DNA from: Pieris napi
Lineage: Eukaryota; Arthropoda; Insecta; Lepidoptera; Pieridae
Direction: 5' to 3'
Assembly (NCBI RefSeq): GCF_905475465.1
Contig: NC_062256.1
Span: 5,155,662-5,219,661, forward strand
Length of the DNA: 64,000 bases
Shown: positions 33,043 through 43,435 of the stretch, piece by piece
Layout: each line of letters opens with the position of its first letter
Numbering within the stretch: the first letter of the stretch is position 1
The notes under the pieces: model-generated
What the model was told of the DNA's origin: nothing
Seen by the model: only the letters and a program-made list of their open reading frames with translations
The model's database searches: none
Made by a program: the position numbers and the translations under genes

Positions 33043-33985
33043 CTATAGTAGGTAATTCAGCTCGGTCTTACACGTGTCGGGAATATTTCTATCTGTTGAT
33101 TGTATAACACTTACGGCAACTTTTTGTTTAATTACTCCCCAGATTAATTCTATGGGGCTCAACGTACAATGATATAGTGGGAGCCTCAAGACTTCGTGGC
33201 CGTGTGATTTTAAAATATCATCTATCTGATATTTAGGTTCAGACTTATGATTTTTCACTGCTTACAGTAATATTGACATTAACGCCAATTATCGTCGTAA
33301 GGCGATACTTGGCGACGATAATTGGCTTGATTGAATTGGTTTGATTGAAGCCATTCTTTTATAACAGCAATACGGTCGGCTTGTGTAGGCGGTTTGTTTA
33401 ATTGCACATAATGGTACTTGGCGTTGTCCATGACAATTAGATAAGGTTTTGTAAGGTTGGGAATCAACTTCTTCGTAACCCATTTTGTAAAGTTATCTTT
33501 GTTCATATCACGGTGGTAGTCAGCAGATGTACTCTTCGACCTATACACCAAACAACAGTTTGGCACAAAACCATTTTCTCCACCAGCATGTACAATGATC
33601 CATCTAGGCCCTGTCGAAATACTGTTAGATGGGCCTGCAATATCTTTATTTTTCCAGCTTTTATTTACTAAACATGAACCATAAATAAGCCACATCTAGC
33701 TTATCATCGGCTTCTCGATTCTTTTGCATACGCTCCAAATACTTGAATCTGTGTATCTTTATGTCACGTCGCTCCATTAAAATAGTCCTTTTTGATTGGC
33801 ACTTCACGAATTGGAATGCGATGTCTTTCAAAATAAGTCTGAAGGCAAAATAAGATTGTTATTTTTAGATTATATTCAAACTGAAAGAAAATGAAATTCA
33901 TTTTTGTTACCTTAATGGTTCTCTTCCTCCTTTGAAATTGATTTCCTCCCGAAGAATATGTAGCAATTTCATGATGGCGCGGGTT
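33043..33985 (-). pseudogene. IS630-like (DDE_3 type) transposase remnant with intron
   Basis: On the minus strand, a first exon piece (about 33980-33913: HHEIATYSSGGNQFQRRKRT, then a donor after TIK) is followed, after a short AT-rich intron, by FKDIAFQFVKCQSKRTILME and FKYLERMQKNREADDKL. The first catalytic segment (normally LDE.YVN) is damaged, reading AYLWFMFSK with a stop. Later come GPRWIIVHAGGENGFVP, YHRDMNKDNFTKWV, LIVMDNAKYHYVQL (second Asp) and VLRLPLYHCTLSPIELIWGV (third acidic residue). It is the same family as 45.8-47.1 kb. Confidence 0.75.
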
Positions 33986-34020
33986 GTAAAATACCTTTAT
34001 ACCTATTTGATTATCTAATG

Positions 34021-35150
34021 TTAACCCTTAATTTGGCACCGATAAAAATATTCAAAATATTTGAATTTGACAATTTTGTGGTTTCAGCAGTATGTCATAA
34101 AGTTCTGGAAAAATTAAAAAAAATCTACAATAGCCCACTGCTGGGAAAACTGGTGTCCGTCACAGCGGACCTTGCCAATTACTGTGAAATTAATGGTCAG
34201 ATATATATGTTTTCTGGGGCGGTCACTGCCAAACTACGGTTATTTTTATGTTTTTTTACTAAAGAAAAATACAGAAATGAACATTTTAGAACTAATTGAT
34301 ACCGAAGTACAGTTTATTTTGTATGAAAATTTAAAAAACAATTTCTGGGGGCTTTTCCTGTCACGAAACATAATCTTGTGTTGCATTTTATGCAATACAC
34401 GACAGTTTTCTTTTGGCAGAACCTGCAGCGTCCTTCTTCCATGGTCGAAGGGAAATGTCCTATATTGTCGTATTTTAATGGACTCAAAGGGCGGGGTGCA
34501 TGCGGTTTCTTTACTTTGACGGATTCAGTCTGTTTTCTTTTAGCCGACCTGTTTGCCTTGCACAATAAGTCATAAATATCATATCTAAATGATTTCAAAG
34601 GTTTTTTAGATTTCACGTTGCCGGAATGCTTTTGGCGGTACAATAGCCAAGCATTATTTATACAAATGTCAATTATCTGTGCAAATATCGCTAAATACCA
34701 TCTCCTGCTTTTGAAAGGTGTTTTGTACAGTGATATGAGCATATCAGAAAGATCAACATCTCCCATATGTCTATTGTATTGGCGCACAATCTGTGGACGT
34801 TGGAAATCGATTTTGGCTTTTGCGTCTTTGGAATATCGGCGTACTTTTTCTATAGGCTCACTTGCTACAAAGGAACTAATAAATATGACAGCCTTATTAT
34901 CATTCCAACGAACAACAGCTAAGCGGTTTTTATCACATATAGCTTCTACAAAATTTCCTCGAGTTTTCTTTTTCATGGCTTTTTCAGTAGGTAAAACTTT
35001 TTCTGCTCCTCGAAGGCGATTGCCTCGAATAGTGCCTAAGGCAAAAACACCATAGTTTTCTCGGAGAATAAATAGCAACTCCGGTGCTGGATGATATTGC
35101 TTAAATAAATCTATTTTCCATAATTCATAAACAAAATTTACCCATGTAGC
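34021..35150 (-). pseudogene. piggyBac element 3' half (copy 3) with TTAA end
   Basis: A 254-codon frame contains NYGVFALGTIRGNRLRGAE, KKKTRGNFVEAICDKN, VVRWNDNKAVIFISSFV, VRQYNRHMGDVDLSDMLISL and the C-terminal ring-like tail CRFCQKKTVVYCIKCNTRLC. The frame extends upstream to about 35150 (ELWKIDLFKQYHPAPELL). At 34021 a TTAA is followed by CCCTTAATTTGGCACC. TTAA plus CCC is the signature of a piggyBac terminus, so the element's 3' end is here. The N-terminal half and the first catalytic region are missing. It is a different lineage from copies 1, 2 and 4. Confidence 0.85.
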
Positions 35151-35524
35151 AAATATATTCCCAACAGCAGTAGTACTTTGCCAAAAAAAATTTCATCTTA
35201 AAATCAAGTTTATTTCTTCTTAATTTAACTAACATCAAAAGAAATTGATCCAATGTTTTTTCTAGAATAGCGTTTTTTCTTGGTTCCCTTGCGATACTTA
35301 CTGTGGTTGGGATTGCAGTCATTTTCAAATATCTATGAACTTGAGGTAAGCCTAATAATATGAATGCATAATAATTAGTGCTTATTACATATACAAACAA
35401 AGTGTTCATAAACAAACAATCAAACATATATAACCAGTTAGTTTCGAATGAACTACCTGTAAGACAGTGGGATGTTTTCATTCTAATTGCTGTTTTAAAT
35501 TTGTAGTGTTACTTCTCTTCTTCT
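35151..35524. other. Unassigned stretch
   Basis: A minus-strand frame of 118 codons (35125-35481) crosses it, but it has no family match I recognise and no codon-like bias. Treated as non-coding. Confidence 0.35.
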
Positions 35525-36410
35525 TGTAGTGCTTCTCCACTACTGGAGGTTGGCGGTCAGCTCGACATACTTCTTCTTATTCCTCGCCAAGCGCATCAGC
35601 TGTTCTACGCTGGCCACTCCCGTCCATTCTCTGATATTGCGAAGCCACGACTTCCTCCTTCTGCCAGCGCGTCTTTTCCCCTCGTCCTTGCCCATCATGA
35701 TGACTTGAAGAAGTCGGTACCGTTCGTGTCGAAGCACATGTCCCAAGTAACTTATTTTCTTCTTTTTAATGGTCAAAGTGAGTTCTCGGGATCGTTTGGC
35801 GCGCCGTAGAACTTCTTCTTTCGTAACTCTTTGGACCCAGTTTATCCTTAGTCAACTATACTCTGTAGATCTTCAGGTGTTATTGCTATAAGAGTGGTAT
35901 CATCACTATTTGCCCATTGATCTTGATACCCCCCTTTTGCCTTCCAGTGCTTCAGAGATAATTGCTTCTGAATACAGATTAAATAAAAGCGGGGACAGAA
36001 TACAACCTTGCCTCACTCCACGACAGATTGCAATTAGTTCGGTTTCGTCACCGTCCACTCTCACCGTGCTGGATTGGTTCCAGTAAAGGATTTGTATTAG
36101 CCTCACATCCCTGCCATCCATTCCGACTTCTTGCAGATGACACATATGTACATCGTGTTTAACACTGTCAAAGGCTTTTTTGTAATCAACAAAAAATATA
36201 TTGAAGTCTGTCTGTAAGTCTCTACATTTTTGAACTAGCGGTTCCTACTCCAGATCTGAACCCGAACTGGCTCTCCGAAATTTGTGCATCCCATTTGACT
36301 TTGTTTGTTGATAGGGCGTTGGCGGCGGCGCCAGTTATTTTATTAATTACACTATTGATGAATGCTTTATTCATAACATCGTTATCCAGATTTGGCTTTG
36401 CTTAATAATA
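35525..36410 (-). pseudogene. RTE-type LINE reverse transcriptase
   Basis: The minus strand reads KAFDSVKHDVHMCHLQEVGM, DGRDVRLIQILYWNQSS, CRGVRQGCILSPLLFNLYSE (a polymerase block) and, nearer the 3' end, KKKISYLGHVLRHERYRLLQ, KRRAGRRRKSWLRNIREWTG and LMRLARNKKKYVELTANLQ with a natural stop at 35540. The YLGHVLRHERY...RRRKSWLRN tail is typical of endonuclease-RT elements common in Lepidoptera. The segment with the catalytic YADD between the two blocks is missing or scrambled, and there are stops. Dead copy. Confidence 0.8.
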
Positions 36411-36649
36411 AAAGCCCTTTATTCGCTGACCTTTTTAACTTGCATGCTATACTTATAAAACATTAGTATTCTTAAATCTTGTTTACATAGTAAAAATATT
36501 AAATATAGATATAATGGTATCGATCGCTTATACGAGTACTGGGAATAAATAAGGCGCGACTGCGTTTCTCTGTGAATACAAAAGAAACAACATTTAAAGC
36601 CTATACTCTAGGTTTTATAAAAAAAAATAATAAAAAAAAAAATTTAAAC
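36411..36649. other. AT-rich spacer
   Basis: No gene seen; short A runs. Confidence 0.3.
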
Positions 36650-37690
36650 ATCTTACATATAGAATATGTAACACAAACAATCTATACCAGCAAATATATT
36701 TTCAAACAAATTATATTCCCTAATTAATGTTAATTGTTCCTCCATATCATCTATTTCAATTAAATTTCTAGTATACCTAACTGGCATAAATTTACTGTGA
36801 TCAAAATATTTCGTATAAACTTCTGCGACTTAATAATTTAATTTTTCTCATTAAGTATATATCTTTACTTAAATACTCTAACATAAATTCTTTAATAAAC
36901 TGTTCTTCGTTATTTGATGGAATATAAAAGTACCACATACCTCTTTCATAATTCGCTTTTTATATGGAGCTTCAAACACTACACGTCTTAACGGTTTAGT
37001 TGGATAACTATTAATAATTGGTATGCCTCCATCGCTGTTTTCTTAACACCGGTGTATTGTATTACTTAATGACGTCGTGTTGTTCAGCTAATAAGTCTTT
37101 ACCTGTGTGGTGTATTTTACTTAAGGCATCTGTTACGTGATTCTCTTTACCTTTAATATGCTTTCTTTTGTAATCATAATCTTGTATTTTCAACTTCCAA
37201 CGATTTAATATGATTGTTTTTTTTTTTATTTGATTTGGCTCTTTTAATTTTGATAAGCAAATTAAAGGCTTATGATCTGTTCTTAGTGTGAATTTTCTAC
37301 CATAAATATAAGGTCTAAAATATGTTACAGCCTATATAAAACCTAATATTTATTTTTCCCTTGTATTATATTTTTGTTCGGTTTCACTAAGCGTTCGTGA
37401 TGCGTAAGGCTACCGGATGATATCCTGACTTAATATAGCACCTAATGACATTCTCAAGCTGCAGACGTTTGGTTTTAAACCATCTTTATTTAAAACATGA
37501 CCTAAACATTCAATTTCTTGTTTCATTAAAACACACTTGTTTTGGTTTAACTTTAAATTAGCTTTTCGTAAAGCTTCGAAAACTTGTTGAAACCTATTAA
37601 TATGGTCCGGTTTATTTTTTAAATAAATTATAATATCGTCTAAAGAAAGAAAATTGAATTATTCATCATCCGTTGGAAAGTCTCAGGTAC
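36650..37690 (-). pseudogene. Ty3/gypsy pol remnant, heavily decayed
   Basis: The minus strand reads FGLKNVPETFQRMM, a degraded polymerase DD segment (SLDDIIIYLKNK), LRKANLKLNQNKCVLMKQEI, ECLGHVLNKDGLKPN and SLGAILSQDI. RNase H pieces follow (YASRTLSETEQKY, TDHKPL), then a more diverged region with IPIINSYPTKPLRR. Many stops and frameshifts. The blocks match 412/17.6-like gypsy polyproteins, the same broad group as the full errantivirus at 47.6 kb but far older. It joins another gypsy fragment at about 37690. Confidence 0.7.
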
Positions 37691-38095
37691 ATTCTTTAAA
37701 CCAAAAATAACCGACAACCCTCTTTCTCCTACCGGCGTGTAATAAAATAGCACCAAGACCAATAGCAATTGCATCGGTGTGAAGTTCCGTAGGCAACTGG
37801 GGAATGAATATCGCTAAAACCGGTTCATTTGTGAAACTGTGAATTATATAATCGCGAGAAGTATCCTGCTCAGCACCCCATAAAAATGGTTGCCCTTTTT
37901 TTAACAACTTTGCTATACACACCGTCTTTGAAGCATAACCTGATATATAGCGACGGAAATATCTCGCTAAGCTTAGAAACTGGCGAACCTCCTTGACATT
38001 TGTGGGTTTTGGAGATCTAATAAGTGCATCGACCTTCCCCGGACTCGGCCTAACCTGACCATGACCAATCATTCGCCCCAATTCTCAGTACTGAT
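37683..38095 (-). pseudogene. Ty3/gypsy RT-RNase H fragment
   Basis: A mostly open frame: GRMIGHGQVRPSPGKVDALI, KPTNVKEVRQFLSLARYFRR, KLLKKGQPFLWGAEQD and LPTELHTDAIAIGLGAIL, the end of the polymerase thumb and the start of RNase H. In the RNase H segment the usual Asp-Ala-Ser reads DAIA. It ends in KRVVGYF, fused at about 37690 to a second gypsy sequence (FGLKNVPETF). It probably belongs with the gag remnant to its right. Confidence 0.8.
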
Positions 38096-38169
38096 TCTGA
38101 AATCAGTGAAATATCCGACTCACTACCGATCCAAACATCGACTGGTACTTTTTGAAGTACTGCTGATAT

Positions 38170-38940
38170 TACTTTAATTTGTTTGGGATGAGTCTAAGCA
38201 AAAATTGACTTCATTGATTTTTTCACTACCGTCAGAACGCTGTTTTTGGAAACATAAATCTATTAAATGTCCATTACGCTCACAAAATGTGCAATATTTA
38301 ACTGATATATTCTGGTTATAACTTCGTACAATTGGAGATGGTTTTGTGAAACTGTCACCCTGAGTAGAAGTCGTTGGGTCAGCTCTAAGCTTTTTAGGAC
38401 AATGCCATTTCTTATGACCTAATTTTCTACAGATATGGCAAGTAATTTGGTTATGATCAAGCCTAGACGCCTCGCGTTTTCGCGTGTAAGACGTACCCTA
38501 ACTACCTCAATAACTTCTTTAGCCATGCCTGAGCCTGGCTTACTAGCAGAACTCTGTACAGCCAAAGGGCTTACTAAAATATGGCTCCCATTCACAGGAC
38601 GCGACGGAAACACGCTATTTACGGATACAGGTAGACTAGCTTCGATCACTTCCAATCTACTATGAATCCTATTAAGAGCTACATCGCGTGAACTATCGCA
38701 GCGAGTACGCAAGTTTCGTTTGTGTTTACGAAAGCTACGGGGGCTGTACGATACGTCACAATGCCTGGAAGACGATCGCGGCGGTTAGGTGGACTACTAT
38801 AGCGGATTCTACCTGACGGCGTATAACGGGAATCTACACTATCGCGACGTACTTCGCGAGAACTAGAACGTCGATTTTCGCGAGTATGCCTTTGTCTCTC
38901 GAGTCGAGACGAACACTGAACACTAATAAGCACTAAATTT
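38170..38940 (-). pseudogene. Ty3/gypsy gag remnant with two CCHC knuckles
   Basis: On the minus strand an Arg/Ser-rich stretch (ENRRSSSREVRRD) leads through a linker to CHICRKLGHKKWHC and CTFCERNGHLIDLC. These are two zinc knuckles, C-x2-C-x3-GH-x4-C, the nucleocapsid part of Gag. Frameshifts separate the pieces. Its position just upstream (on the minus strand) of the RT fragment at 37.7-38.1 kb fits one gypsy element with gag before pol, missing the region between. Confidence 0.65.
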
Positions 38941-39333
38941 AGATGGCCAACGGTCTAAACGCGTGGCGATCCCAATTCTGATTTTAGCAACCAGAAGTGA
39001 TAATCAAATATTTAAAAAAAACAATTCGAAATAACCTAAGAATTGATTTAACCAAAAATAACTTTATTAAAGAACAAAACACGGTATATTCGAAATCACA
39101 CTAAATCAAGCAATAAAATATTAATAAATTAACTGGAAAAAGAACTTTACAAGAACTAAAACAACCTTTTATTTAAGTGACCTAAAAGATGAACTTCCGC
39201 CACATTTAGTTTAATGTGATATCGTTCTATTTTTCGTATTCTACTTAGCAAGCCCTTTTATTTGATATCTTATTGGCTATATTATCGGCTAAATCTTTAA
39301 AACCGTCATTTTGAGTTAATTAACAGTTGTAAT
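38941..39333. other. AT-rich spacer
   Basis: No coding sequence recognised; could be an old LTR or leader of the gypsy copy to its left, but no second LTR was found. Confidence 0.3.
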
Positions 39334-39585
39334 TTAAAAATCTCTATAATAATTACCAGAGCCAGTTATTTGGCTTATAGATATTCTCCATTTTTCTCTT
39401 CTGTACGATGATAGGAGCACAGTAATTTTTTTCTTTAATTCCGGCATAGGGACTCCCATTTCACTACTGATTTCTCTCCAAGCATCTTCTCTAAGCGATT
39501 TATTATGATACGAAGAACTTTTGCTATTCCAAAGTAGTTCTTTTGTATCATACAATTCAATAAAAACAAAACATAAAAAATACAT
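39334..39585 (-). pseudogene. MADF-domain exon
   Basis: The minus-strand frame FIELYDTKELLWNSKSSSYH, then SLREDAWREISSEMGVPMPE, LKKKITVLLSSYRREKWRI and SGSGNYY is a complete MADF domain: W near the start, W in the middle and the YRRE helix. A stop follows after RDF. No BESS motif or second exon is visible. It may be the DNA-binding partner of a Harbinger element or a fragment of a host gene. It is not the same sequence as the MADF pieces at 6.8 and 62 kb. Confidence 0.6.
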
Positions 39586-39604
39586 TAGCTTAGCGTGGTT
39601 GTGA

Positions 39605-39858
39605 TGTCAAATATTCATGTGACCACCTTTGCCAGAACATTTTTTGAATTATTTGCCAGCGATTGAGATTGGAAATGGAAGAATTTTCATAATTCTTATC
39701 GGATACTAACAGAAGCGGTTTGCTGACGAAGAAATGTCTGGGGTAAGAGGAGTCGGATCCTGAGGATCGCTACTAAGTTGAGACAAGGGTCTCAAATTAA
39801 GACAAGCTTCTATCTGGTGCAACAAAGTAGTGATCTCTTCGTAGGTTAGGGTTTTACA
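39605..39858 (-). pseudogene. BEL/Pao integrase C-terminal fragment
   Basis: On the minus strand TLTYEEITTLLHQIEACLNL, RPLSQLSSDPQDPTPLTP and, after a stop and shift, SNLNRWQIIQKMFWQRWSHE match the conserved end of BEL/Pao LTR-element integrases. Those have a Tyr-Glu-Glu ... IEA.LNSRPL block, then LTP, then RW..IQ...FW.RW. This is the only trace of BEL/Pao in the window. It abuts a Tc1-like fragment at about 39858. Confidence 0.75.
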
Positions 39859-40295
39859 CTGTGAAATGTTGCGCCGTCATGTTGAAATCACAGCTCTTGG
39901 ACATCATGATTGTTCAATTCAGGAATGAAAAAGTTAGTAATCATGTCTCTATACGGATCACCTTTGACTGTAACGTTCTGGAAATTATCGTTTTTGAAGA
40001 AGTATGGACGAATGCTGCTATCAGCCCATAAAGCGCACCAAACAGTCAGATTTTCTGGATGTAACGGTGTTTCGACATACACTTGAGGATTAGCTTCACT
40101 CCAAATGCGGCAGTTTTGTTTGTTGACGTAGCCATTCAACCAGAAGTGCGCTTCATCGTTAAACAAAATTCGCTTATGAAAATCGGGAACAACGGCAATC
40201 TCGTTTTGGGCCCATTCGACGAATCTACGCCTTGCTTGATGATCGTTTGGCTTCAATTCTTGCACAAATTTTTCAACCAATTTATTAACATGAAC
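39859..40295 (-). pseudogene. Tc1-like transposase, central fragment
   Basis: Minus strand: FVQELKPNDHQARRRFVEWA, FNDEAHFWLNGYVNKQNCRI (first catalytic Asp), TPLHPENLTVWCALWAD, RPYFFKNDN, then NFFIPELNNHDVQEL and a mutated QHDGATFH (second Asp). The third segment is lost at the junction with BEL/Pao sequence. The N-terminal domain is cut at about 40295, where an unrelated transposase-like gene begins. Close in type to the element at 4445-5325. Confidence 0.8.
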
Positions 40296-41413
40296 TCATT
40301 TAAACCCAATGTGGAAAGAAACATCTTTTTGCACACTTTGAATATTGTATCATCTTTACTTCTCAAAGTGTAAGCTAAAGACATTTTTCGCCTAGAAGAA
40401 TTAGGATCGCCTGTAGTACGTCGCTTTGTAGCTTGTTTTGAAACAAGAGCAGCTACATAAACTTTTCTTTTTTTCTGATCCCAACTCATTTTTTTCCAAA
40501 AGAAATTAAAAATAAATTCTCTTTGCGATTCTGAAACTTTCAGACAGTCTTTTGTTTTATTGCAATGATTCGAAGTACATGCTGGTCCTAGTTTTCTCTC
40601 AGATCTATTTACACCTCTTTGTGCTTTCATACCTTTCTGTTTTGTCCATCCTTGGTAAGCTTCTCCACATTCCCTTTTTCTCTTATTTTTTATGTCATTC
40701 CATTCAGATGGATCTGCTATTTTCTTTCTACTTTTCTTTACTTTTTCATTGTATAAACTTTCTTCAGCTGTCGCATTATTGTTGCTTGTAAGTTCTGTTT
40801 CATTAGCTGGTATGGATACCGGAATGGATTTCGGATCGAGAATGATATGTGAAGAGTCTTCATCTAAATTGTCAATCAGATTATGGAGCTCTGAGCTACC
40901 AATTAAAATAGACATACTGTTATCAGAGACATAATCGTTTTCTGTTGTATTTTTATCAGGTAGAAGAGAAAGTTGCACCTGTGTTTGCGTAGTTTTAGTT
41001 TCCATTGTTTCATTCTCTTCTATTACCAGGCTCGATATAGCTTTATTTTAATTCTGTTCCATAATCTGAACAGTTTTTTTATTAAAGTTTTCATTATCAA
41101 CCTCCCAATGTATACCAGACTCATTATCTTTGAGTGAAGAAATTATTTCTACAAGTTCCGGATCATCCACCATTATTGATAAACTATCATGCGATAATCT
41201 TAAAATATTTTGACTTGAATCTGTCAAAGTCTGAGTATTTGACTTACTTTTTGTAATTGGCAAACAGGTATTATTATTGTTACCAGTAATTGGTCGATTT
41301 TTCTTTTCTAGCTTCGGTTTCCTTATTGAGCATTTAGTCTCAGGTTGAGATTGTCTGCTTGACTTATCCACACCTCGCTGAGCGAGATCGACCATACGAT
41401 ATCCTCGAAGACC
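40296..41413 (-). pseudogene. Uncharacterised transposase-like gene, N-terminal exon
   Basis: A minus-strand exon starts after a ttacag acceptor (about 41413) with GLRGYRMVDLAQRG, runs through a long Ser/Thr/Asn-rich acidic stretch, meets one in-frame TAA at 41048-41050, and continues in the same frame. It includes RSERKLGPACTSNHC, SESQREFIFNFFWKKMSWDQ, YVAALVSKQATKRRTTGDPN and SRRKMSLAYTLRSKDD, then VCKKMFLSTLGLNE. A Cys pair followed by a VCK.MF..TLG block is common to a large arthropod family that I know only as uncharacterised, probably transposon-derived. The Tc1-like fragment cuts it at about 40295. Confidence 0.55.
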
Positions 41414-41836
41414 CTGTAAAAACCATTTTTTTTAAATAAACATCGACTACAAGAATGATGCTTTATACTGAAAACTAGCGAAGGCCCGCATTATTCTATC
41501 CTAATCTACCTTACTAATATTATAAATGCGTAAGTGTTGTTTGTTGTTACCTCTTCACTTCTCATACATACATACATGTTGTCTAGGGTATACAAATGGA
41601 CATAGGGTTTTTTTTTACCTTTTATCTCGGAAGAATTAACAGTTCCCGAGGGACCAACATTTACAGGGGGTAACTCTATCCCCCTTATTCCAAAACGTGG
41701 ACTAAAATAGTCCTGATTTAAAACTGGTACTAAACTTGTGCTGTTAACATTTATTAGGAACATAATATCAGACTTCTTGTAAATTTTGAGAAAAATCTAT
41801 AATTTTTTGACTTCAAAATTTATTATGACTTTTTTT
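41414..41836. other. Non-coding stretch with lepidopteran-type repeat motif
   Basis: Contains ttactaatattataaatgcg at about 41511-41530, a string often seen at lepidopteran repeat ends. No element boundaries could be set. A minus-strand frame across it has no recognisable product. Confidence 0.3.
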
Positions 41837-42260
41837 TTATTCACTCATATCCTCCACACGGTCTTCATCATTTTTACAGCAGTCAGGACATTGTAGAACC
41901 TGATGTTGACGACAAATCCACTTGTTACATATGTAACACTGTTTTCTGGTGGACTTATTGCGCGCTCTGCCACAAAAGGAACATTTTCCAACGCGACCAG
42001 TATTGGGGGGTTGTGCTGGGCATGGTTGTAATTTTGATGGGTCATTCATACCTAAAAGCATTTTCCCTTGCATTTTCAAGGATTTTGGAATACTTTTAAT
42101 AGATATTCTGCGCTGTTATGCATGATATGGTGCAACTAGGCGAAATCCAAGTTCGTAAATAATCCTTCCTTGCCTTATTACTGAAGTCCTTATTTATTGT
42201 ATGTATAATATAACCGTTTATAGCACTTATATTCATATCATACAATAAGCTGTAAAAACT
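41837..42260 (-). pseudogene. piggyBac transposase C terminus (copy 4)
   Basis: Minus strand: YDMNISAINGYIIHTINKDF and GFRLVAPYHA in shifted frames, then a clear cysteine-rich tail KCSFCGRARNKSTRKQCYIC, NKWICRQHQVLQCPDC and a stop near 41837. This zinc-binding tail is the DNA-binding end of piggyBac transposases. The catalytic domain is missing. It differs from the tails of copies 2 and 3. Confidence 0.75.
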
Positions 42261-42624
42261 CAACTGAAACGTACGAGTGGGATATACTGGACTGAACTGG
42301 TTTTGAGGCTATAAAAGCACGGCGCACGATATGGCCGGGCTCACTTCTTCGCCGCTCGCACTAGATAATATAGACGTCACTTACATTTATTGTTGTTGAA
42401 TTTGTGGTTATGTGTTCTTTATTAATTAATAGTAGTTGTGTGGTAAATTTCGTGTAATATAATTTGTTTTTTTTTAGTAATTTTATTTGTTAATTTCTTA
42501 CGATACAATATATTTCTCCCACTAGGTAGGTGTTACAAAACAATCGTACATTCAATGTACTCGTAGTTTAACTATAGGTATTCATTTGTTTATATTCTTA
42601 GCTCAATAATTATTACAGAGGTTT
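42261..42624. other. Spacer, nothing recognised
   Basis: AT-rich; no gene or clear repeat seen. Confidence 0.3.
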
Positions 42625-42785
42625 GTTGTCATATAAATAATCGTTAAACAATAACGGACCCAGTATAGACCCTTGAGGTACACCGGATGTCACATTTATA
42701 AATGTGCTCTTGTGTCTACCGGTTACTACCGCCTGCCTTTTTATCCATCTGTATAGATCTCCGCGGATTCCTATCGCTAATACAT
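42625..42785 (-). pseudogene. LINE reverse transcriptase fragment
   Basis: About 50 codons on the minus strand: GIRGDLYRWIKRQAVVTGRH and NVTSGVPQGSILGPLLFNDY. The SGVPQGSILGPLLF block is the diagnostic polymerase motif of jockey/CR1-like non-LTR elements. Nothing else of the element is present. Confidence 0.75.
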
Positions 42786-43435
42786 ATGTATTTATTCAAA
42801 AAACTTACTAAACAGTAGGTACGAGTAATTTAAGAAATTCGAAGAAAAAAATCAATTCTTCATTTTATTAATTGAAATTGTTTATGTAACTAATCAAACC
42901 CGAATCATTCTCTACTGGTGTGGGAATATTTTGAATTAAATTTTGTTCAGATGATTCCTGGACGTGCAATTAATATCCCATTGATTGTTGAGTATTTAAA
43001 TTCGGTACAGGAGTGTGCTGAATATTATTTTCTTCAATTTCAGCCAAAATTAAATCTTTATCTTTGATCTTAACCTTAGTTTACGCCCCAATGGAATATT
43101 TTCCATGGCAAAAGACTTTCAAAAAACACTTGTTTACTGCATCTTTCCCTTTTTCGTCCTCCTGGCATCCTGGCAGGGTCGCCATGTAAGGACGGGACTA
43201 AATAAGAACTATGTTTCCAGTTCAAAGATTTTCCATTTAATACTCCTTGCTCTAATACAGTGCATGAGAATTTATACTAATATAATCATTAATATAGATA
43301 TAAGGCATAGGTACGGCACATTCGCCACATGTCATGTCAAACTTCTAAGAGTGTTTTACGGCTCACCAACACCACATCACTTGAACAAACGTCGTACACA
43401 CAGCCGCTCCGTTCGGGTGTCTCTTTAAGACTGCC
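42786..43435. other. Spacer with faint coding-like remains
   Basis: On the minus strand KIKDKDLILAEIEENNIQHT and VPNLNTQQSMGY can be read near 43060-42960 but match nothing I recognise. The plus-strand frame at 43105-43428 has no family resemblance. Confidence 0.3.

Noticed and set aside
34018..34519. Plus-strand frames across the piggyBac copy
   Set aside because: Antisense shadows of the minus-strand transposase and its 3' end.
35125..35481. 118-codon minus-strand frame
   Set aside because: No recognisable motif; lies just outside piggyBac homology and mixes frames.
43105..43428. 107-codon plus-strand frame
   Set aside because: No similarity and no supporting splice or start context; next to the R1 LINE tail.
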